Assembly (NCBI GenBank): GCA_030762175.1
Contig: CM060843.1
Span: forward strand, 116,458,869 to 116,522,868
Reading direction: 5' to 3'
Source of the DNA: Metallyticus violacea
Lineage: Eukaryota > Arthropoda > Insecta > Mantodea > Metallyticidae
DNA length: 64,000 nucleotides
The translations under genes and the position numbers were made by a program. Positions 12,514-24,269 of the stretch are shown here, piece after piece. The notes under the pieces were generated by a model. It worked only from the letters and a program-made list of their open reading frames with translations, did not search any database and was not told where the DNA came from. Each line of letters starts with the position of its first letter. Position 1 is the stretch's first letter.

Positions 12514-14748
12514 TGGCATGTGAGAAATAAGGATAAGAAGTGGTAACAAATAATATATTGATTTCATATTTTCTCCACAATAGTCGTGTTATAATTAGTA
12601 ATTGCCTTGTCATAATTTAAGTAATTTTGTAGTGAAACCTCCTTTGGTATATGAATGGGTTAGTTTTTATGTTTGGCTGTAGGTATAAATGGAATGAACC
12701 AAGAGCTAGATATTCCTGAACTTATAGGGCATGATATTCTATATATATATGGTTTTCGATTTAGCTTCTCATATACGCTGGCGATGTTATTATAATAGAT
12801 ATTACTAGAAAAGTGGAATTCATTTTTTGCACCTTGTTAATAATTACTATTAATTCAAGTTACTTTCAAGCATATAACGAAGGAATCTGTAGTGTACACA
12901 ACTGCTATTAGGGTTATAAACGTGAAGCATTGGTAGTGGTACGTTTTAGTCATTTATCATGCATACTTTTGTCCATCCAAATGCTGGTGTTCGCACACCG
13001 AATGTGGGGTGATGTAAAGTGGAAGGAAAAAATGCGACATTAGCACAGCAAGTTTAAGAATAGAAAATGTTGAAGGCTGTTGCTTGCACATTTCACCTTC
13101 TTACAGTAATGACGTAAGGGCACGCCATAGTGTCGTCATCAGCGAAGGATTTCTTTAAATAGTACGTTCCTTTTTTAAGTACCGAAAGTTATGAGAGCAA
13201 TCTCTGTGTGGTTTTGAAATCCCTCGTACTAAGAAGTTAACTTCATATTTGTAAAGCACCCGGCCACGGTCAGAAGCGCGTTCATCCATTACTCAGTACG
13301 TTGCAATAAAACAGCCTTAAGTATTTGCTATTTAGATTTTGAAACTCACGTAACACAAATAGAAGTGTTGCAAACAAAAAATGAAAACGAGATTTATATT
13401 GTGGTTCCAGTTTGTGATATCCACAATTCAAACAAGCGCAACTGGAAGCTGAAACGTAAGCATACCAAATAGCTATATGTACATTTTATAGCATATAAAT
13501 GAAGAACATTAATATTACAATAATTTTATATTTTTAGAAAATAAAATGCGAAAAAAAATAAATAAAGTAACTTCTTAAACTGTATGAATAGAATTTAGAG
13601 AAACCTCATGCATGCCTTTGGAAATCCAGTATACATGATCGAGTATGGTATACTATATCCATAAATTATTTTCCTGAATCACATTCTAACTATTCTGAAA
13701 TGAGAATGGGAAAAAGTTGTTTTTACTCTTTACCTTACCTACTGACGTGAAATACTAAATTAAATGCTTAAATGTGGTGAGATGGGAGGTTATTTTAGCA
13801 GTGGTAGTATCACTGAACTTGCAAAGAAATTCGAACTATAAAATAAATAAAAACCTCACTGATGAGTTAACACTTCCAGTGATTATTGGTTGCAATCATC
13901 CTGGAGAAGTTTTCAATAATGCAGAAGTCGGTATGTCGTTATCAGAGACTATCTTGAGTTGAGAACTCAACTAGTTCATTGCATTTTGCTTGATCTCAGC
14001 GCTTAATGGAAATAGTTGACCATTCAGAAACTGTTTGATAGTGTGAAGCAGTTGAAAATCATAGACTAGTTTATCCGGGTTATACGATAAAATGTTCGGT
14101 ACCTCGCAGGGGATTTGTACAACAATTAGTTCATTAGATGCAAGGGACTGCACATACTTGAACGTTTGTTCTTGATTGCTTAATGCAGTTTTTGCAGTGT
14201 TCAATACTATAACACAATGCTGAAGACGGACATGTGTTCAAATATCTATGTAATTAGAAGACTATTCATACACAAGTGTTTCCTCTAATACAGATACACA
14301 GAGACTTCTTTTTAAAACTTCAAAGTTTGAATAATTATATATTAAACGTACATTTAATTTAAGCAAAAACATGTCAATTTTTGACATTGAAGGGAAAGTA
14401 TAAAAACAATATTGATTAAATTGTAGAATACAGGAACTCACCCTGGTCTGCATCCTTTGAAAATTCAAATGACATCTTTTGGGTTTTTAAGGAGAACATA
14501 ATTGGTGTCATACTTTTTTTTTTCCTGGAAATCTGAACACAATTATATAAAACTAATGACCATTAAATGTAACAATAATGATTGTGTAATATTTCTCAAG
14601 GAAGATCAGAATGCAAGTGGATTACATAAGGGTCCCGTAATAGGCTGTGTTACTGTTATACTACGAATAGTAATTTTACCCAGCTTGGTTTTTTCGTCCT
14701 TCAACTGACATATCTTCTGTCCAAACTCAAACAACAGTACTGTTTGTA
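12514..14748. other. AT-rich sequence, no gene established
   Basis: The longest frame is 77 codons on the minus strand (13971-14204). Its residue composition is protein-like, but I recognise no family and the frame is closed on both sides, so I do not call it a gene. Confidence 0.45.
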
Positions 14749-15033
14749 GTCGGTCCTGGTGGTGTAGTGGTAACCATACTTGCCTTCTAAACCCAAGATC
14801 GCGGGTTCAAACTCCGGCTAGGAACGATGGATTTTTTTCGGGTGTAAAAATCCTAAGTATGGCTTCCTTCGGATGGGAAGTAAAGCCGTGGGTCCCATGT
14901 CGTACATGGGACACGTAAAATAACCTCAAGCTTGAAAGAAGAGGCCTCTGAGCAAAATATTTTAACCGTTTCACGCCCTGAATTAAGTGGGTCGCTGATG
15001 ACCTGAGATGTTAAAGAGCGTCCATAAATAAAC
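14749..15033 (+). mobile_element. tRNA-derived SINE, family A (locus 2)
   Basis: Full-length copy starting gtcggtcctggtggtgtag. Box A lies at about 14759-14770 and box B (gggttcaaactcc) at about 14803-14815. It ends gatgttaaagagcgtccat plus an aataaa-type tail. A clear target duplication was not found, suggesting an older insertion than the 48.4-kb copy. Confidence 0.95.
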
Positions 15034-15069
15034 CAAGTTTAAAGACATTCTAAGGAAAATTTTATCCCT

Positions 15070-15447
15070 TTTTCTCTGACTTATCAACATCTCAGTGTCT
15101 CGGTGATCGAGCGCAGCCCACTCTACTGACCTAACGTTCGCTGGTTGAAACCCGGCTACGGTCGATATCTTTTTCAGGATGCAATCATCCGGAAGGGAAT
15201 TTGAGCCGTGGTTCCTTTTTCGCATTTTAATGAACACTCCACATCTGTCCCTGAACAAAATTTACATCCAAATAATTCCTAATTTACCTGCCAGATGGCG
15301 TTATAAACGACGGTACTCGTTCCTCTGTCATCTTTGGTAAATAAGCCTAATTGAAGTTTTCCTTGGTAAGAGGCCCCCATGTTTCAGGAAGAAACCATGA
15401 ATAATAGCATATCATATCAACATCTTACTTCCAAAGCATTTTCACCA

Positions 15448-15481
<34 letters not shown>
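15070..15481 (+). mobile_element. Probable second tRNA-headed SINE-like element (family C)
   Basis: Just downstream of a family A copy there is another tRNA-like head: a D-arm-like box A (ctcggtgatcgagcgc, about 15090-15105) and, some 45 bases later, a box B-like ctggttgaaacccgg. The sequence after it (ccggaagggaatttgagccgtggttcc) resembles the centre of family A (cggaagggaagtaaagccgtggg), so the element may share a module with family A. It ends in an (ATT)n tract. No second copy lies in this window, so the borders are guesses. Confidence 0.5.
15449..15481. repeat. (ATT)n microsatellite
   Basis: About eleven att units, possibly the tail of the SINE-like element that precedes it. Confidence 0.95.
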
Positions 15482-16599
15482 TGTGGCCAATAGATTCCGT
15501 ATCTCCAAGATTCCTTTACAATTATTGCAGTTAACACCCGGTATTTCATATAGGATGTAATATGGGGGGGAAGAATATACTATTGAAATATTGAACTACT
15601 GGAGTGCTTCAAATTTTAGAAATTCTACAGCGCAAACATATTTAATTATTTATTTCAATGTCAGTTAATTTTATTTTTCCAAACGTGTAAATAAACAATA
15701 CTATGTCTGCTCTATGTGAAAAATTACTAATATGAAACCGTAAAAACACCATATAAATTAATGATGTAAGCCGTAGCTAATATGACGTAATGAGCACTGA
15801 AGTAAAAGTAAAATGCAGGAAACAGCGGAAAATCGTTTTCACCAGAGCGTACCAGGCGCAGTTACATTATAGCCTGTCTGCTTTAATTGAGATTACTGAA
15901 TTCAAAAAATAAGTCCCTGGCTGGATAGAGAAGATGGAATAAAACACGTAGGTACGGATTGATTAAACAATGACGAAAAAAAATCTATAGAGCAAACTTC
16001 TTTTTTTTTTTAGAAGGACTATGCGGAGCTCTCAATTATTTTTGACGTGTCTGTCGCAGAATCGAAAAGTCATTATTCTTGGCGCGCGTGTCTGCGTGTA
16101 GAAAGGGGAGAGGGGCCGTATTTCTATCGCTGCGGCAGTGACTAAGGCAGAGAGAGGGGCAAGCTAGTTGGGAGACCGATAAGTCTATTTCCGCTCATGA
16201 GTCAAACTGAAATGCGAAGGGTGAATGTGGGGAAAAATGAAGCATGGAAAGAACCTAAAGGGAAGAAAAAGTCAAGCTCATTTCTGCGGTTTCAGGGTAA
16301 AGTGAATTTACGACATTACCAAACAAAAAGGAGCAGCATTTTATACTTGAAAAGTAACAGCTGCTGTATTTGCTTCCTAAATTCCTGGCATGTCAGTTGT
16401 AGGGTTAATTTGTTTTAGCTACAGTATAAACTAATGCCTCTGTAACCATAAACATTTCAAGTTATATCTCAGAAGAATTTCTAGAGCTCCCACATGAAAG
16501 ATAGAATTACAGGTTGCTTCTTGCGACCAATGGGCTGAATTTAAATACCTGCTATTGTTACAAGATAAGGCATAACCCGAATAAAAAGTTCTTATATCA

Positions 16600-16602
<3 letters not shown>
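15482..16602. other. No gene seen
   Basis: Mixed sequence with a GC-richer pocket near 16.08-16.20 kb. The 73-codon frame 16197-16418 has no recognisable domain. Confidence 0.45.

Positions 16603-16633
<31 letters not shown>
16603..16633. repeat. (TA)n microsatellite
   Basis: About fifteen ta units. Confidence 0.97.
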
Positions 16634-16635
<2 letters not shown>

Positions 16636-16811
16636 TATTTAAAAGAAATTGGCAAGGAAAATGGCACTAGCGAAAGATTTGACTAAATAACACTAGCAAG
16701 TTTCGTAGGATATGTGTATGTGGGTATTTATTCACTCTGAAAATGGACTTACACCCGGTGACACCAGGAAAATAATTTTTTTTTACATCTAATCTAATTC
16801 GATTTTGAATA

Positions 16812-17345
16812 TAAGTATGTCACTAAATAAATATATACGAACCTAAAATAAAATATACGAAAACCTAATAATTTCTAAATATTTAATTAAATATCAAATT
16901 AACACACGTCAATTAACTTAGTTTAATGCATATCTATCTACCTCAATACATGTCAACCGGACAAATGCACATGTCAATCTAGTTAAATACACGTAAACCT
17001 AATTAAACGCATTTAACCCAATTAAATGCATTTGAGCACAATTAAGGCAATTTAATCTAATTACAAACATCTGAGCCGAAATAAATATATTTCATCCTAA
17101 TTAAATATATGTCAGTCTATTAATTACATACATGTCAATAAGTAATGCATATTGAAGTGATAAAACATGTCAACCTGATTATATATCTATCAAACTAATT
17201 AAACACTTATCAGTCTAATTAAATATATTTCCACTAATTAAATACATATAAACCTACTTGTATATGTTTAAGCTAAATAAATACGTGTCAAACTAATAAG
17301 ATACATTTTCATGTAAAAGAAGTACATGCCAAAGTAATTAAATAT
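16812..17345 (+). repeat. Decayed 20-bp AT-rich minisatellite
   Basis: About 25 consecutive degenerate units of 17-24 bases, mostly 19-20. The approximate consensus is gtcaacctaattaaatacat. The best-kept units are between about 16975 and 17130 and between 17166 and 17240. There is no unique spacer between units, so this is a minisatellite and not a CRISPR-like array. Two further units lie beyond an inserted relic, at about 17908-17950. Confidence 0.85.
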
Positions 17346-17880
17346 ATGGAGTGATTCTTTAGGGTAAGGATAAAATGAAAACCCAGTAAATTATTTACTA
17401 CTGAACTTTATATTTTTAAACTTTTTGTATACAATATTTAAAGATGGAAGATTTCTCAGAACTTTACATGACCCCCATTGCGCTCATAACGGTGGGCAAT
17501 TCAGCCCATGCCCGTTGTAGCATGAGAGCGTTGATTTTTTGGAATCTTTGTGTAATTTTTAATTTTAACACAACCTGTTTCTACAAATGTTCGATACCAA
17601 AACATTATTGAATCGTATTTAGGTACATTACGCACACCCTACTAACGTCAAAATTCTCTTTGAACTTGTTTAACACTCTAAAATCTAGCATAACAAAGAA
17701 GGCATAGCGCTCGGTGTTGATTTGTAGTAGTCATTTCAATCATGTACGATTTTTATTTGTCATTATGCGTTACAGATTTTCCTTCTTGCCACGTACGGGT
17801 ATCACCACCTTTTAGGCAAAATATTACCAGCAAGAAACTTATCCCACTAGCATAATAATATTCAATATTATTCATACCCA
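17346..17880 (-). mobile_element. Internally deleted Tc1/mariner-like relic inside the minisatellite
   Basis: Read on the minus strand this segment contains both ends of a transposase but not its catalytic centre. The N-terminal part begins near 17734 (MTTTNQHRALCLL) and continues to FWYRTFVETGCVK around 17570-17610, the signature of the DUF4817-type helix-turn-helix found in many insect Tc1/mariner-like transposases. After a short gap the C-terminal part reads LQRAWAELPTVMSA (about 17475-17520), like the family's conserved LxRxWxELxYRxDVCR motif. The DDE core is absent and stops and frameshifts interrupt the rest. Terminal inverted repeats were not found, so the borders are set by where the 20-bp units stop and resume. 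Confidence 0.65.
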
Positions 17881-17950
17881 AACCTATCAACCTGTGTGTT
17901 AACCTAATTAGATGCATATCAATTCAGTTGAAAATATTGCAATATGTACA
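17881..17950 (+). repeat. Resumption of the 20-bp minisatellite
   Basis: Units such as gttaacctaattagatgcat and atcaattcagttgaaaatat match the array upstream of the transposon relic. Confidence 0.65.
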
Positions 17951-18549
17951 ATAGTGTTTGGACAGTATTGCATTAACAATTTTTCTTATAATACAAAAAT
18001 AATTAACTTTCTTTTAATTACATTGCATTTTGTAAAGAAAAAAATAAATTAATACAGCAGAAATTGATTTAATGTACCTTTTATTAGAAACTGTGCTTAT
18101 TTAACCTCTGAATTATTAATTTTTCTCTTACACATTAAAACCTATCTAGGAAATACTGTACACATAAATCATTTTTTTCAGCGGTGTACTGACTACAGAT
18201 TTTGAGAAAAAATAGATAAAATATCTCTCTTTTGGTGATACTGATATCAAACCTTTTAAGAAAAATATTTTAAATGCTATACAAAAACATAATTTATTAA
18301 AGGCATAAATTATTACACATTGCAAAATTTTGAAGTAACCCATTCAATATGTTTACATATTTCAAAATGTGAAACAATACATCATAAGTCTCATGCCCCC
18401 ATTAAATGTACTTAAAATCAACCATTTCATATAATTATTTATTTTTTTCTTTAAAATTGTTTAAACAGATGACACTAAAAAACTTAAATAAAATAGAAAT
18501 ATGCTTTATCTTTCAATTAGAAATATCGAGGTACTGAAAACTGTGAGTC
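17951..18549. other. AT-rich sequence, no gene seen
   Basis: No recognisable feature up to the left target duplication of the next SINE. Confidence 0.5.
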
Positions 18550-18822
18550 TGATTTTTTTTAATTTGGTTTATTTACGGACGCTTTTTAACATCTCAGGTC
18601 ATCGGCGTTCCATTCAATTCAGGGCGTGAAACGGCCAATAAATTTTGCTCAGAGGCCTCTTCTTTCAGGCTTGAGGTTCTTTATCGTGCCGTAATGTACA
18701 ACACGGGAGCCACGGCTTTACTTCCCTTGCGAAAAATACTTGGGATTTTTATACCCCAAAAAACTCCCGCGATCTTGGGTTTAGAAGGCAAGTATGGTTA
18801 CCACTACACTACCAGGACCGAC
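18550..18822 (-). mobile_element. tRNA-derived SINE, family A, box B deleted (locus 3)
   Basis: Minus-strand copy flanked by a 13-bp target duplication with one mismatch (aaaactgtgagtc at 18537-18549, aaaactgagagtc at 18823-18835). The head retains box A, but about 27 bases spanning box B and the 3' part of the tRNA-like head are missing near 18765 (sequence jumps from aaaaaactc to ccgcgatcttggg). Without box B, the copy should not be transcribed by RNA polymerase III. Confidence 0.95.
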
Positions 18823-19274
18823 AAAACTGAGAGTCAAATGATCAACATACCAGCATGCCTTTCTTTCTTAAGGACAATATCAAATAAGTAAGAAGCACAC
18901 GCTTAGGTAAGGTTCCCGGATTTTCCCTCAAAATGGGCCAATGTTAGGTAATTCTTGACACCGACAGGCTCTTGAGTTGTATCCCATCATCTCGAAAAGC
19001 GTATTCTGTGCAGAACACGCAGTTATTCGATACTTGCCATTATTGTTTTTACCTACATTCATGTTTACTACATTTGAAAGTATAATTTCTGTTATTTAGC
19101 CTTATTAACCTATAAGAATGCTTTCTATAGGCATTTTTCATAGTTGATAAATGTAGAGTGTATAAATAAATATAATGCATATTTTCACAGCAGGTACAGA
19201 CAAATATCTATTGAAATATAGACCAATCTTTATTACAGTCAAACAGAATTTAGTAAAATTAACTCCAAGAATTC

Positions 19275-19537
19275 TCACTTGTTTGGTGGTTCGAACCCGG
19301 CCAGGACCGATGGATTTTTTCGGGCGTAAAAATCCTAAGTATGGCTTCCTTCGGAAGGGAAGTAAAGCCGTGGGTCCCGTGTCGTACATTTGCGGCACGA
19401 AAAAGAACCTCAAGCCTGAAAGAGAGGCCTCTGAGCAAAATTTGTCGGCCGTTTCACGCCCTGAGTTGAATGGGACGCTGATGACCTGAGATGTTAAAGA
19501 GCGTCCTTAAATAAATCAATCAATCACTTGTTTGGTG
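19275..19537 (+). mobile_element. 5'-truncated SINE A with perfect target duplication (locus 4)
   Basis: The direct repeat tcacttgtttggtg (14 bp) at 19275-19288 and 19524-19537 flanks a SINE body at 19289-19523. The copy begins at gttcgaacccgg, that is, inside box B, so the first 50-55 bases of the element were never inserted. The tail is taaataaatcaatcaa. A perfect duplication with a 5' truncation is the usual signature of target-primed reverse transcription that stopped early. The body is close to the full-length copies, so the event is comparatively recent. Confidence 0.96.
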
Positions 19538-20787
19538 TGGGCCGTCTTTCCGTTTCGTCTCATTGCGCTTTTGTTATTGGTTGTGTTTACTTCTGCCGTG
19601 TATTAACGGTGGCGCATAAGTCGTATCTATATTGGTGCACTTGCAGTGAGAAAGAGAAAGCTGTTCAATGACAGAGATAGAACACCCTGCGCCTGCACAC
19701 AACCTGCTTCTGTAGCAACAATATTTTCAATGAAAACGTTAGTTCCATGTTTGAGTGAGAAATATATATTATATTATTATATAATAATACATTTCTAAAT
19801 AGTGCTCTAGAATGCAATATGCAGTTTACATTACATTTCGACAGGAGCTTGAAAGACGAATATCGTCATAGAGGTTGTATTCTAGCTGTGTGCAGATATA
19901 TAGCGCGTTAATTCTATTAATGTTGTTCATGCACAACGAAGAACAAATCACGTTTTTTCACATTGTGCGACAACACTTAACCCAGATCTATGTCAACGAA
20001 ATATTTGTTGAGGAAGTCCAATAGAATGTCTCCCCAATTATTTAGTCATAATTCTTTAGACTTACTTACACTCCATGTGATCAAATCCGAGAGCATCAGG
20101 TGTGTTTCCAAGAGTACGTGATTATAAGGCTGAAGGATTTGTGATAATATCTGGTGAAAGTTGATGGTCTACGTTAATTTTTATTTTTTGGACATATGTT
20201 TTCTCTAATTTTGATCAACTCTACCTGCTGTAGAATTTTGCGACTTTTTTATTAAACACATTACTTACTCTTATATGGTGAGACATTTCTACAGTATGCT
20301 TTGAAAAGTAGCAGTTACAGTACCATTATTGATAAAGAAGTCTGTTATTAAGAGTCTTGTATATTCCTCAACTATGTTTCAGGGATATGATATTATTCTT
20401 TCATGTAACTAAACACCATCCCCGAGCAACTGGTAAGTTACCTTAGCGTACATATACGTAATATACCTGTTTATATGAAAGGTAATATTACACCATCCAG
20501 TTTCATTAATAGCGGTTTTTAGTAAAATCATGGAATGCTAACGCAACTAAAATAATATTTCTAATATTTTTATATTTTTAGTGTTAGTTGTATGGTTATA
20601 GAAAAGCTAAAGAAACTGTAAGTGCTATCATTATTTTAGTTAGTATAATTATTTATTTAAGTAAATATGCTATTAAAAATGTTGTGACCTTACCAAAACC
20701 TTATTCTGTTACACTGCCATTTACTGTTCTAACTAAAATAGTATGTTATAATAAACAGATAATTACTTTATAAATAATATTATTTAA
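19538..20787. other. No gene seen; contains dispersed repeat D copy 1
   Basis: Apart from the repeat at 19645-19860 I recognise nothing here. Confidence 0.45.
19645..19860 (+). repeat. Unrecognised dispersed repeat D, copy 1
   Basis: About 215 bp similar to 49228-49447 in the same orientation. Shared blocks include gatagaacanccctgcgcctgc, aaaacnntagttc and gaatgc-atatgcagttta. Both copies lie beside a family A SINE. No coding frame is conserved between the two copies, so it is probably non-coding. Confidence 0.75.
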
Positions 20788-21570
20788 CAAATCGTATATA
20801 GTTTGTATGGCTTTTGGTTAAATGAAACATTGGTGATAACTGGTGTTCCAGTAGGATGCATTTTGAAACCATTTTTATTTCTAATAGCTGTCAATGATTT
20901 GCCACATAATATTTAAACTAAAACGGTAAAGTGTAAGAGATAGAGCTTTTCTTACAACTGGTGATAAAATTCAAAATGTACTGAAAAATTGTCGTGCAAA
21001 CGAATAGTTTATTACTGAACAAAGTACAACTTTTACGTGTTATACTTCGAGGCCTATTAATATCAGTAATTTTAACAGAAGGAAGGTAGTTAAATTTTTG
21101 AGTATTAATATTGGTCTAGGTTCTTACCATAGAAGAACTCTACTAGTTCGAAATATAGAAATTTCAAGTGAGACTTTATCTAAGGGTTTTATCCTTATCT
21201 ACTTTTATTATTACTGTTAATTTGTTACATTGTCAATAGTGTTACTTTATTTTTATTTTTCATTTATATTATATAGATATATAAATTATATTCAATTACT
21301 AAATAACAGATTGTTTCGTCAGTTTTCCATTAGTAATGAGATATGGAATAATTTTGTGGGCAGCTGGTAATAGTGCAGCAAATATACTGATGCTACAAGA
21401 AAGGGCTTTTAGAATTATAAAATGTGTGATATAAAACCTACTGTAAATCAATTTTCATTGATTTAAAAATTAACTGATATTAATTTATATATAATTGACA
21501 AATTGGCCTTTATGCATAAACAGAAAGACATCTGAGGTAAGGAGGGACATTCATTCTTATGAAATATCCT
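20788..21570 (+). pseudogene. LINE (jockey-like) reverse-transcriptase remnant
   Basis: Sense-strand relic of a non-LTR retrotransposon polymerase. Frame 20788-20914 reads TGVPVGCILKPFLFLIAV then NDLP, matching the conserved RT motif [21 protein letters not shown]. After stops and frameshifts, about 21090-21185 reads VKFLSINIG, like the post-catalytic VKFLGIxxD motif, and 21326-21425 reads PLVMRYGIILWAAGNSA followed by LQERAFRII, the typical thumb/C-terminal block (LxYGIILWGxS, LQKRAIRII) of jockey-type elements. IHSYE near 21550 also fits the family's C-terminal motif. The catalytic YADD is not readable. It is extensively broken, and the 5' part of the element is missing. Confidence 0.85.
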
Positions 21571-24200
21571 TACCTTGATTCACAATGTTAGGATCTAAAT
21601 TATGTCATATTTATTTAATTTATTTTATTTGTCTAATATCTGTATTGTGGCAAAATATTATGTATGTATTAATATTCCCTTTATTTTCATTTCCTTTTAG
21701 CCCCCTACTGCTTGAGAGGGTTTTTGTTTTTATTTGTTTATTTTTTTTCATGATAATTATTCTCGTCGTTTAATTATACAAATGTGAAGATGTGGTAGTT
21801 TCGCTTTTTTAGAAGACACTGGCTTTGTATTAGAGGTCAAAATCATTCAGATATACCTTAACTGTTTCTTTCTTAGAAAAAAGCTGCAATAACAATACAT
21901 TTTTGACTTTATTATCTGATTTTAGTAATACAAACTGAATATTTGGTATAAATTCTAAAATAAATACAGGAATATGATGGAGTGTTGTTAAAACAAAGAT
22001 GTGCCTATGTAACTTTATCCATAAAGACGAAATGATAAAAAACATGTAAATATCAGTGTCGATGGTCATGTTTTAACTTTCTAATTTCTAAATATCGCTG
22101 CAGCTTAAACCCATTCGCTTAACGTGCAAACCTTGGCACAAAAAGGTACAACTTTCAACATACCGTAGAAGAAGTGTTTTCATTCAGAGCTGGTTTAATG
22201 TGTTACAAAATTATTTCAAAAGTAATTTTTCATAATTGCAGTAAAGTTAAGGGGGTTTTCGGCAGAATATATCATTATTAAAATACTGACGAAAAAATGG
22301 CCCAAGTTCCAATGTGAGTTGCACATCATTAACTTAATTAAAAATTTTCTGGCGATTAATTTTAAAAAGCTGCTGGTACAAACCCTTGATTTTTGAGTGT
22401 ATAGACATTTCGGTGTTTTATATGATTTCCAACAGCCGTCATTGCTTGGACACGACTTAATTTGAGGTGATTAGAAACATTAATCATAGAATTACCTTTT
22501 CTCGTGTTACCAAACATCGCTTTCTGAACTGTTGGTCTCATAGCTGTATATATTCACTCTAAGATGGTTGCACAGTTGATTTTAGAGCGATGCATTTTTG
22601 TGCGTAAATGTTATTTTAAAAGAAAGTTTTCTTACAATTCAGGGAATTGTGCACAAATTAAATATTCTGTTCAATAATAGAAAAAATATATATTTGTAAA
22701 TGTATATTTCTACCAGAGAAAACAAATTTTGAACTTTTGCCAACAAAATCACTCTCAAAATTTGCAAAAGTTAGGGTTTTGGAACGAAAAAAAATTAGCA
22801 ATATTACAGAGGATAAACTTAAACGTCAATGAGAATACACGAATTTTAATAAGGTAAGGTTGAAGTACGGACGCCTCCAGCTGCAACGCACATAGTAGCC
22901 GACATATGTCATCCCATGAGCGAACCATATTAAAATTAAAGCGCGGCATATACAGTTATGAGTCATTCATTATTCATTATGTCCGACGCAATATTACATG
23001 ATACTAATAAAACAGTTCAATGTTTTCAATTTAGAGCATATTTCAAATCATCATGTATTTTATTTAATAGTATAACACTTACAAAGGAAGGTTTGAGTAT
23101 AGTGTATATAACATAGGCTTAAAATCAAGCCCTATTAGTACGGACGCAATATTACTTCATGGGGGAGTATAGATATTCTCAAACACGCCATGGCATCAGC
23201 TATCGTAAAAATTAATACCTCCATATACACTTACACGTTCTATGAACCTCAAGGGCAATCAAATTAGGCCAGCCTGTTATTGTTTCAAAATAGCGCAACT
23301 GTTATTACACGTGCCTTCCGGCAGGTGTTTGCGGGACTCTGAAAGGTGTCATTTGAATACAGCAATTTCCCAGTTATGCCTAGTGGCAACAACATTTGCA
23401 GAATTGAACAAAATTATCTGCCTGATGCTCTCGCCTTCATTAATTATATTCTGTAATAGAATACAATAGTTCTAGATTTGTGCTTTTTGTAGACCCTACA
23501 TTTATTTAATGTCAATATTATTGCGTGTACTAAGAAATGCTAGTATACATCCTTGCCATTTATACTTGTAGTATTATTGTTTTAAATTCTATGTACATTT
23601 TACAAGTATATTTTATGCATGGGTTATGTTTAAGTACGAAATACAATTAGAAAGAGGAAAAATAATAATATATAAAACAATAATAATAAATAAATTAAAT
23701 ATTAAAAATGGAAAGAACTATACTTACAGATGTCAGTGGAAGCAATTTTATATTATTTACAATTACATTAATTATTGCATCCTAACCACAAAATAAATTA
23801 CTTTTAACTTTGCGCACTATGGACAGGAAAAGGTTCATATTCAACCATATTGTGTGATCCGCAACAGGTCTAAGTATACCAGTCAACCTCTAACTGACTT
23901 TAACATTTTTTTACGGAAACAGAGTTTTTCTCGTGTATTCCCAATGGGGAACCTAGGCCAGAATATGTACTCACTCCTCGTCCCCTCCGCAAAATGGGAG
24001 AAGTCTGTTTCACAAAAGTATGGTCTAATACATCAAGGGTATTAGTGCAGGTTCTTGTAAAGTATGGTCTTGTAACTTGTTGCAAGACCATATACCAACA
24101 TACTTGTTGTATGGTCTTGTTCCACGAAAGAAATGCCACACTGATCAGTAAAAATTACAAGTGAAGTCATGGATTTATCGATGTTTAAGCGCAATAATCC
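21571..24200. other. AT-rich sequence, no gene seen
   Basis: No transposon motif or convincing coding frame. Small repeated words (agtacggacgc; cggacgcaatatta) occur between 22.86 and 23.16 kb but are too short to interpret. Confidence 0.45.
24063..24119. repeat. Short inverted/direct repeat cluster
   Basis: tatggtcttg at 24063-24072 is followed by its exact reverse complement caagaccata at 24083-24092 (10-bp stem, 10-base loop), then a third copy in direct orientation at 24110-24119. A related agtatggtct lies at 24018. No gene context suggests a function. Confidence 0.85.
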
Positions 24201-24269
24201 ATTTTGAGACGAGGGTCCAACAAGGCTATATTTAAGAGTATCAATTTCAGTCGTCGACAGATGGCAGAA

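Noticed and set aside
13971..14204. 77-codon minus-strand frame with protein-like composition
   Set aside because: No recognised family and stops on both sides; kept only as a note in the region entry.
16812..17345. CRISPR-like array
   Set aside because: The 20-bp units follow each other without spacers, degenerate along the array, and the host is a eukaryote.
19175..19489. 104-codon plus-strand frame, and similar frames at 43934-44239 and 18694-18891 (MDFFGRKNPKYGFLRKG type)
   Set aside because: These are fortuitous open frames through family A SINEs; the same peptide recurs only because the SINE recurs.
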